NCBI RefSeq assembly: GCF_001625215.2
Contig: NC_030383.2
Span: forward strand, 5,778,779 to 5,842,778
Origin: Daucus carota subsp. sativus
Taxonomy: Eukaryota; Streptophyta; Magnoliopsida; Apiales; Apiaceae
Reading direction: 5' to 3'
DNA length: 64,000 bases
Below, one piece after another: positions 46,301 to 58,500 of the stretch. The position numbers and the translations under genes are program-made. Under the pieces are notes generated by a model. The model was not told where the DNA came from. It was given only the letters and a program-made list of their open reading frames with translations, and ran no database searches. How positions within the stretch are numbered: the first letter of the stretch is position 1; every line of letters begins with the position of its first letter.

Positions 46301-49300
46301 CTTGAATCTTGTATCAAATGGACTGAATGGGACTGGAGGAGTTGGAGGATTAAAAAATGAGTTTGATGTTTTGGAAAATGGATTAAATGGGGCAGGAGGT
46401 ATAGGACTCAGAAATGTGCTATCCTTTCTAGCAATAGGATTTCTCAAATCATTTGACTGTATTACCGCAGGAAAAGCACCACCACCTGCAAAAGTTCAAA
46501 ATAATATGAGAATCTCAATAATATTGTCTTAGTGCCAAAGAATACGGATATAGAGGAAAGTTATATAAAACATACCTTCAGCATTGAGATGATGGTCTTC
46601 CCACCTCAATTCGTCGTAGCTTTTATTTTGATAAGCAGGCATGGCACAGATGGACACCAATTTTTGTGCACCTTTATCATCCTTTATAGTAGTTTTAGAA
46701 TAAGATGTTACTCTACTTCCTCGTTTCTCCCAAAAACTTGAGTTATCAGTCTTTAGAGGCCCAATAATGGGTGCTCTGACTTGGTCCTCTGGAAAGAATA
46801 GGATTAGTTTCCAAATACTTCAATATATATCATGATGATGATAATCAGAACTGTAAGAGATCCCTATATATGTTCAAAGGTATACGAATTACTATAAATT
46901 TTACCCGATTGAGAAGAATTCGATAAAGGCTCACCAGAGAGGGAGCTCTGTGTTCCAAAAGAAAACGTATAAGTTCCAGATGAGAGGCTTGTATCCCATG
47001 GCACAGTTGTTTGCCCAGAAGATGTCATGCAACCAGAACCAAACCGTGATGAACTTGATGCAATAGAGGCAGGAACCTGAGAAGATGTGGTAGATCCTAC
47101 CATGTTCGGAAAGGAAAATAACATTCAATCTGATAAACGGCTGAAGAACTAGATTGTAAATAGTATACAATAAAAGGTAGAAACAAGTGTTAAAGAACAG
47201 GCATACCAATAAAAAAATATCATATAATCTGAATAACATAAAAAAAATAAAAAATACAACTGACTAGGAAAAGTAGCCAAATATCTATACATAAAAAAAA
47301 GATGGATAAAAAGACTCCAGGCACTGTAAAATTACACATACAAAAAAAACTCACGCTCTGTAGGATTTGAACCTACGCCATGGCATACTGAAAGCCAACG
47401 TTCTACCAAACTGAACTAAGAGCGCAATCTTCTTTTGTAAATAAAGTTAGTTGTTAAGAATGCCAGTTTTATTAAGAGTTTCCCTTTGCATAGAGAGAAG
47501 GTGATAGACAGCAAGAGGGGTCATACAGTAATAAAGTGGTTAAATTTTCCATTTACATGTTATGTTTCATTTAGTCACTAATTTAGTGCACATGAAGCAG
47601 TTTTTAAAGAAAACAAAAACATATAAGTGCAAGCTGATCAGACAACTTATATCAAGAAAGTTCAAACCATAGTAACCAATGACACATACTATCATGTCCA
47701 CTTAGGTATTTTACGATGCAACTTTAAATATAATAAAATGGATTTAACAATAATCTCATGAGCACCCAAACCTGTTGATGAACTCCATAAAATAGGAGAT
47801 GATGAAGTTGCTCTTGATGCAGAAGAAACACTAGCCGGGATAGAACCGAATGTGAGATGAAATCCAAATGGACTACTAGACGGGGTTGTCGCAAACAAGC
47901 CCGTTGATGTTCCACCATTGTTAATAACAGACCCAAAAATATTGCTTCTTTGGCCAATTGAACTGCTAGGCGCTGTTTGCCCTAATACACCCGTTGATGT
48001 TCCTCCATTATCAGGAACAGACCCAAAAATATTGCTTCTTTGCCCAAATGAACTGCTAGATGCTGTTTGACCAAATACACTCGTTGATGATCCACCGTTA
48101 TTCGGAGCAGAACCAAAAATATTGTTTTTTTGCCCAAATGGACTGCTGGATGCTGTTAGACCAAATACAGCCGTTGATGTTCCACCATTATTAGGAACAG
48201 ACCCAAAAAATTTGCTACTTTGGCCAAATGAACTGCTGCTAGACGCTGTTTGCCCAAAAAGGCCGGTTGATGTTCCACCATTATTCGACCCAAAAAGATT
48301 GCCACTTTGGTCAAATACACTGCCTCCAAATACGCCCGTTGATGTTCCACCATTATACGGAGCAGACCCAAATAGATTGCTACTTTGGCCAGATGAGCTA
48401 CCTCCAGATACGCCTGCTAATATTCCACCATTACTTGGAGCAGTCCCAAAAATATTGCTACTTCGGCCAAATGTGTATTGGGATCCAGATGAACCAGTAG
48501 ATGACACATTCGGATTAATACTTTGTCCAAATCCAACTGGGGATCCAAAGCCATTGGCAGATGAACCCATAGAGGCTGTCAAGAAAACAGAAGCATACGT
48601 TAATTGTCTTATTATGACTGTCAATTGTTCAGAAAATCATAAACAAACGGTATAAACAAGCAAAAAAAGAACAAGATTTCCAATACATTGCATAAAAAAT
48701 CAGCATCATAATGTGTTGCCTGTAGAATGTAGCGTATATAAATCTAGTTCTTATTTGCTACAATGTGTTCAATGTAGCATAACTGAAAAAGTCTAATTAT
48801 TTGTCCCAATAACACAAGTATATTACAGTACAGAAAAAACGTAAAAACCAGATTATCAAAAGAACATAATTGTGAGTACTGAGAGCACCCAAACCTGATG
48901 AAGAACCCCATATAACAGGAGATGATGGAGTTCCTTGCATCGATCCAAATGGAATCGCAGATGGAACATTCGAATTGGTAGTTTGTCCGAATGACAATGG
49001 TGATCCAAAGGCACTAGTTGATGAAGCTGCTTAAAAAACAGAACAAAAAAGAAAAAAAAATCAGTTATATGTTCACCGCGACAATTTAATGACTAGTCCA
49101 TAGGCTTTACCAACTGCCAAGTAATTTTTCATCCTTATTATTTGACAAATTATTCAGGTTAAACAAAAAAGAAACAGGAGGCACTATATGAAATCCAAAA
49201 CATAGCATTAAGACATACAAACAGAATTATTATAATGTGTTGCATAATTGCATAGTTGCATGTGTGTGTGAGAGAGAGAGGGGGGAGAGGGAGAGAGGGG

Positions 49301-49311
49301 AGAGAGAGAAG

Positions 49312-49346
<35 letters not shown>

Positions 49347-49496
49347 GGAGGGAGAGAGGGAGAGAGAGGGGGGGGGGGAGAGATGCAGAAAATTGTGTGC
49401 AATAAAAGGACATATACAGAATGGTGCATGATGAAAGAAAAATAAAACAGAGAGAAGGATCTGCGACGATGGATACTTACGATTTGAGGAAAACAT
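43361..49496 (-). CDS. NUP98: nuclear pore protein Nup98 homologue, stops at the self-cleavage site
   Basis: Ten exons: 49,496-49,481; 49,029-48,895; 48,575-47,772; 47,096-46,905; 46,788-46,576; 46,485-45,554; 45,082-44,963; 44,850-44,673; 44,523-44,461; 43,911-43,361. They give about 1,067 residues. The N-terminal part has FG repeats in units like [20 protein letters not shown]. Exon 5 has the conserved segment GSRVTSYS...[17 protein letters not shown]. Exon 6 has proline-rich tandem repeats. The last exon is the Nup98 autopeptidase domain: [76 protein letters not shown] Nups line the nuclear pore permeability barrier. The frame ends at HF, where family members continue with the Ser of the HFS cleavage site. 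Exon 2 has a NAGNAG acceptor. Confidence 0.92.
45830..46430 (-). repeat. coding tandem repeats in Nup98 exon 6
   Basis: About eight units of 25-27 codons with the pattern [24 protein letters not shown]. The DNA units (about 75-81 bp) are visibly homologous, so they arose by tandem duplication. Confidence 0.85.
47353..47425 (-). tRNA. plastid-type trnW-like tRNA or pseudogene in a Nup98 intron
   Basis: The minus strand reads GCGCTCTTAGTTCAGTTTGG...GTAGGTTCAAATCCTACAGAGCGT. It has a 7-bp acceptor stem (one G-U), a D arm, and a perfect T arm GTAGG-TTCAAAT-CCTAC. From memory this matches chloroplast trnW closely outside the anticodon arm. The anticodon arm has diverged: by alignment the anticodon position reads TCA instead of CCA, and the stem pairs only as TGGC/GCCA around a 9-nt loop. 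It is probably a transferred organellar tRNA sequence, likely non-functional. No intron or CCA is encoded. Confidence 0.6.
47692..48575 (-). repeat. FG-repeat coding region of Nup98 exon 3
   Basis: Within 48,575-47,772, about eight units near 33 codons share [32 protein letters not shown] sequence. Their DNA is similar enough that the region looks recently amplified. Confidence 0.75.
49257..49382. repeat. (AG)n / G-rich microsatellite
   Basis: An interrupted GAGAGAGG tract on the plus strand in Nup98 intron 1, with a run of about nine G near 49,370. Frames through it code only S, P and L runs. Confidence 0.92.
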
Positions 49497-50093
49497 GGTG
49501 GAATGACGGGAGAGAGAAAAAGCAGAAGAGATATTGTGGGGTATGAAGGATCAAGTATGTGGGATGGGTTTATATACACATACATACACATGTAACATGT
49601 ACACGCGACGCGAGTAGCTTTGAACTTAAGCAGGACTCGTGCAAAAACGTGTCGCTTACTTTTTAAGCTCTTGTTTACCGCGTATTTCTACGGTTTCTTT
49701 TGTTTGCCTGTTATAACTAAAAAAAGGATTTTTGATCAAAAAAAAAACTTAAAAAAGGATAGTATAATTCTTTAATCTTTTTCACTTTTTTTTTGATAAG
49801 CAGCATTATATATCATAAAAATATAAGTGGATAATAGCTATCCACCTATCAAACATCCAACAGAATTAGGGCTTGACCCCTTTAGCATGAAATCTGAATA
49901 TTACAACCCAACAAAGGGCTATAACTCTACGCAGAGAGCAATAAAAATCCATCCAAAAGATACGAATTAAAATAGCATAATTAAACTAGAACTGAAAATA
50001 AAAGCATGCAGGAGAGAAGAAGATGAAGGGACCTCGAGCAAACCCTAAGCCCCTCTCCATCTTACAGCAGCTCCATCACATCACCGAGGCTCC

Positions 50094-50792
50094 TTACTCA
50101 GTCGATGTCGAGCAAGTCTTCACCCTCCTCTGGTGCTGGAGCCATTCCCTGGGCCGCTGCTGCGTGATCCTCCCCTTCCTCAGCCTCATCCTCTGCATGC
50201 ACTTCATCCATAACCACCTCCTCCTCTTGCAGCTGCAGATAATCCTCCTCATCAAGGACCATGAAATTACCTCCGATGAAATCAAACCCATGTCGAGGTG
50301 CCAGAGTTCACTGACCCGTCCGAATGGCCTATACATCCTTACTGCTCTGAACTTGGTTTCAGCTCCATTCTCTGCAAGATATCGAGCCAGATTGTTTTGG
50401 CTGGCTCTGATTTGCCTCTTTCGAAGGACGAGGTTGCAGTCCTTCAGTCTCTAGTTCAACTGCTTAATCACTCCCCTGTGTCTATGATCCACAAACCAAC
50501 GCCAATCATCCCAATCCCTCAAGGCCTCCCTTGATTCGGTTTCCAGCTCCAGCCTGTTACGACCTATCTTGATGGCCAGCTGCAACCCTAGGACCAGAGC
50601 CCAGAGCTCGTTTGCCCTGTGATAGAGGTTGCCCAGAGTACCAGTGATCATGGCAAGGATCACTCCATCCTCATCCCTAATCACCACTCCCACCCCTGTG
50701 GTGTTACCGTTTGGTAGTGGTGCATCAAAATACACAGCATGGACGTTGATTTTGGCAAATCCTATGCTGGGAAAATCCCATCCCAAATCCAT
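50094..50792 (-). pseudogene. RNase H-like (RVT_3) gene with stop and frameshift
   Basis: The start MDLGWDFPSIGFAKINVHAV at 50,792 leads into an RNase H-like fold: GVGVVIRDEDGVILAMITG, then ANELWALVLGLQLAI and LELETESREALRDW. A TAG at 50,451-50,453 interrupts it. The same frame then continues (RLKDCNLVLRKRQIRASQNN...RMYRPFGRVSELWHLDMG). After that the apparent coding moves by one base into an acidic tail (MVLDEEDYLQLQEEE...EEGEDLLDID) ending near 50,100. Single-domain RNase H-like genes related to LINE RNase H are common in plants. A LINE-like tail (GCTTATCAAAAAAAA on the minus strand) lies at about 49,784-49,800, so this may be part of a retroposed unit. Confidence 0.6.
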
Positions 50793-51139
50793 AGTGAAGA
50801 TACGAAAAGTTTTTGAAAAGTTTTTGAAGAGAATGGAGAGTGAATAGAGTGATAGTAATGAGAAATGAGAGAGCTGGTGAGGTTTGTATATACTTGGGAC
50901 TGATATAATGCCATGTAATGATGATTGGTAGCTTTTGATCTTCTCAAAAAATCTGGGAGCAAGCAAGCGTTACCTCATTGGTCAAATGCAACCTAACCTC
51001 CTCGGGAATGTGCACAGGTAGAGTGTGTGTTGCTCAAGAAATATGCCAGGCTTGTGGGATTGATTCTAGTGGAAAAATGAATCGGTTCTGGCCAAACTAA
51101 TGATTATTAGAAATTAATAAAATTAAAACTTCACAAAAT

Positions 51140-53334
51140 GTGAAAATTTTAAGATTATTAGCACCAAGCATGTAATGAATACGCCCTATTCACTCCTTGG
51201 GCCGCCAGCTCATGGGCTGAAGTGAGGTTTTCTCTTGAAGAGTAACCTATTTTAATATATGGATTCTTAATAAGCCCAATCCAATCTGCATGGTCCTCAA
51301 AAGTACCATTTCCCGCTCTGCTTTTCTGGAACTCATCAACAAGAGTTAGGCAGTCTGTGATGATTTGTAAACGACCCTGAATTGATCTTTGGGATATAAA
51401 GGATTTGTAAGCAAAGATAATTGCCTCTCTTTCAGCTTCTTTAGGGGAGGATGCCTTGGAAGGCCCAGAAAAGATGAAGATCGGGTTCTGGTTTCTGTCT
51501 TCAATGTATCCTCCTATACCAGCTGAGTGAATATTGTTGTTGAATTTCCAGGAGCCATCTGTAAACGCTTTGAACTCTGCATTCCACCAGACTAGATCTT
51601 GATAAGTTCCATTTTTGTTATGTAGCATTCTTGCTCCCATTGGATTAACTTGCCACAAATTATATAGTTCTTCAGTAAAGTTCAGTTCTGCTCTCAGCCA
51701 TTTGAAACTTCTGAATTTGATCATAGCTGATGTTGAATTTATTGTTTCCCAGTAGTGGTTGAAAATTAAATTGTTTCTTCTCAACCACAAGGACCACAGG
51801 ATTGCTGCAACACTGGCCTTCCAAGCTGCTGATACCATTATCCCTTTAAAAATAGATAAGGTCTCTTTAAGAGAATTTCCTACTTTAGATTTTTGAGTTG
51901 CATTAAGAGACCACCAATTTGCAACCATGCACCAAATCGATTTTGCTTCCAAACTATTCCAAAAAATGTGGCTCACAGATTCAGTGACTCCCCTACATCT
52001 TGGGCATTCCTTACTGAATTCATCACCCAATCTAAGGTTAATACTTTCATTTGTAGGTAATGCACCAGCCTCTAGCTTCCACAGAAATGTTTGAATCTTA
52101 TGGGGGACTTTGATTTTCCAGATTTGATTCCAATTTCCAATGAAGTGTGGATCTTCAGCACTCATTATTTCAATACTAGACTTTGTGTTGTAAGCTTCTC
52201 CATTGACCTTCCAGAATACTTGATCTTCACTAGAGTTGAGACTTATTGACCGAACTAAGGCTTCAATTTCTCTGACTTGTTCTTTTTCCCAGCTCCTAAG
52301 CTCTCTTACCCATTGGAAGTCCAGAGTGTGAGATAATTCCCAGGCTCTTAGTGGATCCTGTATACTGTGATTTTTCCATGAGGATAATCTATATAGTCTT
52401 GGGTATTTGAGCTGCAAAGGTCCAAATGAGTTCCAAGGATCTTCCCAAAATAGAATTTTATTGCCCTTACCAATTTTCCATTGAATTTTGTCTGCACTCA
52501 TCATGTTTGAGAAAATAGGATCTAAATTAATGCTGCTGACTCCTTTAATAAAAGGAGAAGCTGAAGAAGAAGTAGTTGACCCTGAGAGAGATCTTTATGA
52601 CAGCTCAAATTATATTTGTCTTTGATAACTTCATGCCATGGTTTTCCTCTATCCATATACCATTTCCACCACCATTTTCCCAGCAGAGCAATATTTTTCC
52701 ATTCAATGTTAGCCAAACCCAGGCCACCTTTATTTTTTGCTAGGCAGATTCTGCTCCATTTTAGGAAATGTAGCCTTTTGTTAGCCCACAGAAAATCTCT
52801 CTTCCTTCTGTCTATTTGAGCAATGATACCTTTAGGAACCTTGTATATATTAAACCAGTAAATTGGCAGGCTATTGATGGTAGCTTTGATAAGTGTGGAC
52901 CTGCCAGCCATGTTTAGATATCTGCTTTTCCAGCCAGCCAATCTTCTATCTATTTTCTGAATCAAGGGATTCCAGAAAGTGAGTGATCTTGGATTTGCTC
53001 CTATTGGGGCCCCTAAATATGTAAAAGGGAAGTGGCCAACTGTACAACCTAAAATATCAGCCCAAGATTGCAATATAGAGATGTCAACTCCCCTAGCATA
53101 TAGAGCACTCTTGCTGAAATTTATTTTGAGGCCTCAAAGTAGCTGAAAGCATTGCAGGAGTCTTTTGCACTTGATTAAACTCTCTTCATTTTGTTGCAGA
53201 AAGAGAATTGTATCATCAGCAAACTGGAGATGGCTGATCTCTTTAGAGTTTTGCTGGAGTCTGATTCCTTTGATCACCCCTGACTCTCTAGCTTTAATCA
53301 TCATCAGATTGAATACCTCTCCAATCTTTTTCAC
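51140..53334 (-). mobile_element. decayed, 5'-truncated LINE
   Basis: Minus-strand reverse transcriptase C-terminal half begins abruptly near 53,334. It has LQFADDTILFLQQ, then an in-frame TGA (about 53,135) where WGLKINFSKS-type sequence is expected. It continues with FTYLGAPIGANPR and WKSRYLNMAGRSTLIKA, then a frameshift near 52,560. The frame at 52,504-51,158 carries the zf-RVT region (VPHKIQTFLWK, CPRCRGVTESVSHIFW) and an RNase H-like end (FKAFTDGSWKFNNN, EAEREAIIFAYKSF). Older than the LINE at 29,103. No clean poly(A) or target duplication was seen. Confidence 0.8.
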
Positions 53335-53400
53335 TTAATTATATTTTATTCTTGATTGGATATTTTAACAGGATATTTTCACTTTATATTATATTCTAGG

Positions 53401-53933
53401 TAGGGGTGAGCAAAACCGAACCGGAACCGAAAAACCGAACCGAACCGTGTAAATTCGGTCCGGTTCGGTCCTAATTTTCTGAAAATTCGGTCCATTCGGT
53501 CCGGACCGAATAGACCGAAATAAAGTTCGGTCCGGTCCGGTCCGTAAAAAAATATTTCGGTCCGGACCGAATAGACCGAAATATATATGATTTTAATTAA
53601 TATTTATATTATATATCTTATATGTTATAATTATAATATCTAATTTGTAAATTTAATTATATCTATGTTTAATGAATTGGGGGTGATTAATTAATATGAA
53701 AATTTTAAAATAAAAGATGAATTTTAGTTTTATTTATAATATAATTTTTTATTTTAAAAATAATTTCGGTTCTTTCGGTCCGGACCGGACCGAACCGAAT
53801 TATTTTGGTTCGGTCCGGTCCGGTCCATTATAAAACTTCGGTCCGGTTCGGTCCGAAAAAAATTAAAACTTCGGTCCTCGGTCTATTCGGTTCGGTCCGG
53901 TTTTGGACCGGACCGACCGAATGCTCACCCCTA
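53401..53933. mobile_element. hAT-like MITE with CGGTTCGG-rich arms
   Basis: Ends TAGGGGTGAGCA and TGCTCACCCCTA are perfect inverted repeats, flanked by the 8-bp duplication ATTCTAGG (53,393-53,400 and 53,934-53,941). The arms are dense in CCGAACCG/CGGTCCGG repeats. 533 bp, no transposase. Confidence 0.88.
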
Positions 53934-53941
53934 ATTCTAGG

Positions 53942-54650
53942 TACATTAATATTTTCAAAATTTTGTTATGTGATAGTTGATACGATGAAATAATCTTTAG
54001 TGAAATCATGATGAAATAATCTTTAGTGAAATCATATGTACGTGAGATATTATAAATCGGGTTTTGTATTAGATTTTTATTTTAGTTTGTTGATCTAAAT
54101 TTAATTATAATTTATCTTATCCGTTGAATTTTTGTTTAATCTAGCTATAGTTGGAATTTGAATTCAAATTTGTTTGATAATAAATTTGCATATAGTTTAG
54201 TGCCTGATTCGAGAATTTAATAAAGTTTCCATATTTTCATCATTAAAAAAAGTGTTATAGTTTGTAATTTGAATTTGAGTTTGAATATAGATTCGGTTAA
54301 TTGGATTTTTTGTTTATATTTTTATTATGGATTTTATTCGGATGTTGTTTTTAATTAGTTATAGTTATTAGATGATAATAATGATAATGATTTCATTCTT
54401 TATACTAACCGGATATTTCATGTTTTTAATTGCTTGCGATGCGATTTGTATCATCTCCGCTTTTACAAATTTCCCAATTTCCGTTTGGACCAACTCGTGG
54501 GCTTCAATGTTAAATTGGTCTCATATTATATGCTATGGTTGTTCCAGAAAAAGTAAAAACCAAATAGCCCATAACCCATCAATCCAGAATAGGCCCAATG
54601 ATACCGAAGCATCCAGACCGTAGAAACCAGAAACCCCGTGTATCATCGTA
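53942..54650. other. intergenic stretch upstream of the RS2Z gene
   Basis: AT-rich; contains a short direct repeat ATGAAATAATCTTTAGTGAAATCAT (about 53,982-54,034). No coding frame of note. The 3' end forms the RS2Z promoter. Confidence 0.5.
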
Positions 54651-54651
54651 T

Positions 54652-54658
54652 TATAAAA
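54652..54658 (+). promoter_or_regulatory. TATA box of the RS2Z gene
   Basis: TATAAAA precedes an AACAAT/AGGGTTT-type leader that ends at a donor site AAG|GTACGA (exon end 54,741). Transcription probably starts near 54,680-54,690. Confidence 0.55.
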
Positions 54659-55511
54659 GCTAAAGCGACAAAGCCAACAATAAACAATTTTCTTGAAATT
54701 GGGGCAGATCAAAAACTAGGGTTTTCGATTTTTCTCTCAAGGTACGAACATGCTGCCTTATTTTCTTTTCAATTGCATATGTTTACATGATTATTATCGT
54801 TCTATGTGATTGAATTTAATATATGTTGTGTATTTGTGCACGCCCTTTTTTCTGTATGTTGGATACCCATTGTTTTCTTGAAGAAATTGATTTGGGTTTG
54901 TGTGAAATCTTGATAATTGTTCCGAGCTTTAATCTTTCTTGGAAATTTTAAAACTTTTGGCTTCCCAGATAAAAGAATTTCGATTTATGTGGTTTATGTA
55001 ATAGCTTTTGATTGGATTTGATCATTAAATGGTTAATTTTTTTTTATTTTTTTTGTGTTGATTTATTGTTTAAGAGGTATGGTGTCTTGGAGAGTGAATG
55101 CTGATTTTCTGTTAGTAATTCTGATTGAAACAAATGATGGATTTGAAAAAGTAATTAGTGTATTGTGGCAATGTGTGTGATGTATATAGCGGGTATGGTG
55201 AACTAATATTTGTTTGTTATGCTGTTTTTGATTTGTGCTACTTTCAAGAGTTAGTTTTGTGTGGTTGATTAAAGTGTCACTTTTTTATGGATTATATCTG
55301 TATTATATCGGGTTAGACTTGCAGACTCTATCTTTATCTGTGATTGTTTTTCTCTTAATGATTTTCATATATGTTCTTCTGGTGTGTGGCGATTATGTTC
55401 TTTGTTACTTGCCCCGAAATTTGTTCGATTAACATTGGCCTGTTGAGAATTCTACAGGGGAAATTTTCTAATGCGCTCAATTGATATATTTGTTATTCCT
55501 GCAGCTAGAAA

Positions 55512-58500
55512 ATGCCGCGATATGATGATCGGTATGGAGCCACTCGTTTGTATGTTGGTCGATTGTCATCCAGGACAAGGTCAAGAGACCTGGAGCACAT
55601 CTTTAGCAAATATGGGAGGTAATAACAATATATTACGGTACTTGGATGAAATATTTAGCTGAATCTCAGTTCTAGGCATTTACAGGATTGTGATACTAAA
55701 TTAAAGATCGAGTACAATACTCTTATACTCAATTTAATGTTCTAGACTTCTCGTTGACTTCCAGTTTGTTTGAATCTTGTATTTTGTTCTTGAAGTCTTA
55801 CCTTTATGTTTTTTTTCCGTGTACATATGATTTGTGTAGTTATTGTTTTGACTATATATAATTTAGTCATTAGTAGTTATTCATTTAAGATCACATATAA
55901 ACTCTTTGAATTGATAGTTTAAGTTGTCTTTTTGAATGCCTTTGAAATGTGATAACTATTATGGAAACATTACCAGAATTCAGTCCTCAAACAATGCCGT
56001 TTTCTGGATATTACTCCTAATTCCTTATAATAGTTGAATGTAGGAAGCATACACAAGCTTTCCACACTTTTTCCATGTTCAGGTGTCAAAATAAAATAAC
56101 GAATTTTCTATGGTGTGCCCATGGGCACACAATAGTCACTAACTTTCATGAAAATACTAGCTTCTGATTGGTGGATAGGTAATAAATATTAGTGGCCTCC
56201 CTGCATTCACACCAATTCCACCAATCAAAATAGCCCATTTTCATAAAAGTTTGTGATTATTGTGTGCCCTTGGGCACACATTAGAAAGACCGATAAAATA
56301 ATGCTATCTGTAAAGGATCATTGTACCCCTAGATTGTTTTAACCAGATGGTATTGTTGAAGGTTTGTGGCCTTTTCCTTGACCTGGAGGTCAATGGTGGG
56401 AAGGTGGCCATGGTGGAATTGGTGGAGTCTTGCCAAGTGTTAAGAGACATTGGCGATTCCTTCTGTATTGTTATTGACTTTTTATGCAACCACCATTCTC
56501 AAACTGGTGTTTAGTTCGTTTTTCTTTTGGGGCGATGTATGATGCACTACCAAAAATTAAGTAATGATGGCCTTATTGTTTCTGGCAACCGTTTCCGCAG
56601 AGTGCGAGATGTGGACATGAAGCACGACTACGCTTTCGTTGTATGTATAATTCCCTATTGCTTCTCATCTCTTCTTTTTCGTTTTCTCTCTTTTTTTGTG
56701 GTCACGGTTTTATGATGATTATAAATATCTGATTTTAACTTTTATGGGATTCTGGTTGTGCTTTTGTTGGTTTTTGCTCTTTAAATTCGATATGCAGGAT
56801 TTTAGCGACTCTCGGGATGCTGATGATGCAAGGTACAGCTTAAATGGCCGGGAAGTTGATGGCAGCCGTTTGATTGTGGAATTTGCCAAGGGGGTAAGCA
56901 CTCTAAATTGGACACTTACTATATTTTCTTCGTTCGTTACATGTTACGTATATATATTAAGTCTTTTACACTCTTTCAAAAATATCTTGTGCTTTACTTG
57001 GTACAGGTTCCACGTGGTCCAGGTGGTTCTCGAGAATATCTGGGCAGAGGGCCCCCTCCTGGGTCTGGACGTTGCTTCAATTGTGGCCTTGATGGGCACT
57101 GGGCCCGAGATTGCAAGGCAGGGGACTGGAAGAACAAATGTTATCGATGTGGAGAGAGAGGTCATATTGAGAGGAGCTGTCATAACAGCCCTAAGAAGCT
57201 GAGGTAATCCTAAAATATTTCAGCTGCATATTGTTTCTATAACTGTGTCAGATATTTTTTGTTCAAGTTTTTCATATATCGTGCTTGATATGGGTTTCAT
57301 CTGCAACGAGCAATACATTCCCTTTCGTCCATATGAATAAATATGCTGTAATAATTGCGAATTTGACATATTAATTTATAGACATTTATTGTATTTCTAC
57401 AGCCGGGGTGAGAGGAGTTATTCCAGGTCACCAGTGAGATCTCACTCACGTCGCCGTGACAGAAGCTGGAGTCGGAGCTATAGCCGCAGCCGCAGCTACA
57501 GGTTAGCCTTTTGTTACTCGTAGCTTTGTCCTGCAGTTTAATATGAGATGATTCTTTAAAGTGCATTTAGGTCTAGCAGATACACAATGTTATATCCTCT
57601 GACCATGGTTCTGATTATACTTATTAAATGAATATGTATATCTTTTGAAGGGTCTGAAAGCATTATTAGCACACCCATTTTTATGCTGAAAAATGAGCTT
57701 AATAAGTTCATACAGTGTTATTAGAAGTGCATGTATATATGAGATGTGATGCGCACCTGGAGCGCATTCATTTGCGATGTGCCTTCAGTGATGCGCGCAA
57801 GGCGTGCTTATGTGCAGTTCATTTAGAAAGTGCAGGAGTAGCTCACTTCTGTTAAGATACACACACATAAACAGATTCTTTATTTTTGCATATGCATTAT
57901 TCTCATCTTCTTACTGGTAAATATCTACTGTGTTATATACTGATTCTTGCATATTGATACACACACATATATAGATGCACACGTAGTATAGTGATATGTT
58001 TGTGTGCTGCTTTCTATATACTGATTTATGTATTCATATGATTCATGTATATACTGTTCCTTTTACTAAATTTCTTTCCTTTATATATGCCGATATGTAT
58101 ATATTAAGTAATTAATTAACACTCGGTAGATATATTCTTGTAATACATAGGCATACTGATTATGCATACTGCTTACTTATTACAGTTGATCTTCGTCTAA
58201 TTGCATTAACTGATTAACTAACTTTGCTTTTCTTTGTTGTGATGACAAATTTGGTTGCTTTATTATTTAGATATCTTCGTATATGTAAATTACTAATATT
58301 TTGCATTATCCATCATTATATATGTTTACTTATTTGTCAACTGAGCTCATATTCTACAGTGGTATACCCTTGCCGTTAGTATTAATTTATGTGCAATAAA
58401 ATGTTTGTGTCTCTGTGCACACGCAAGCGTGCCTGGGGCCATCTGTTGTCTAAGGTTGCAGTATATTTTCGTTATAGCCTATTGTTTAATACTTAGTACA

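Noticed and set aside
46042..46532. Plus-strand open frames with glycine/leucine-rich repeats
   Set aside because: They are the antisense of the Nup98 exon 6 tandem repeats; the minus strand has the splice sites and family motifs.
47384..47392. A functional UGA-reading suppressor tRNA
   Set aside because: The anticodon stem does not pair as five base pairs with a seven-base loop, so a working tRNA is unlikely without expression data.
48122..48655. Plus-strand 177-codon frame rich in PPLL and DPK
   Set aside because: Antisense shadow of the Nup98 FG-repeat exon.
50023..50454. Plus-strand 143-codon frame
   Set aside because: Antisense to the RNase H-like pseudogene; no family signal of its own.
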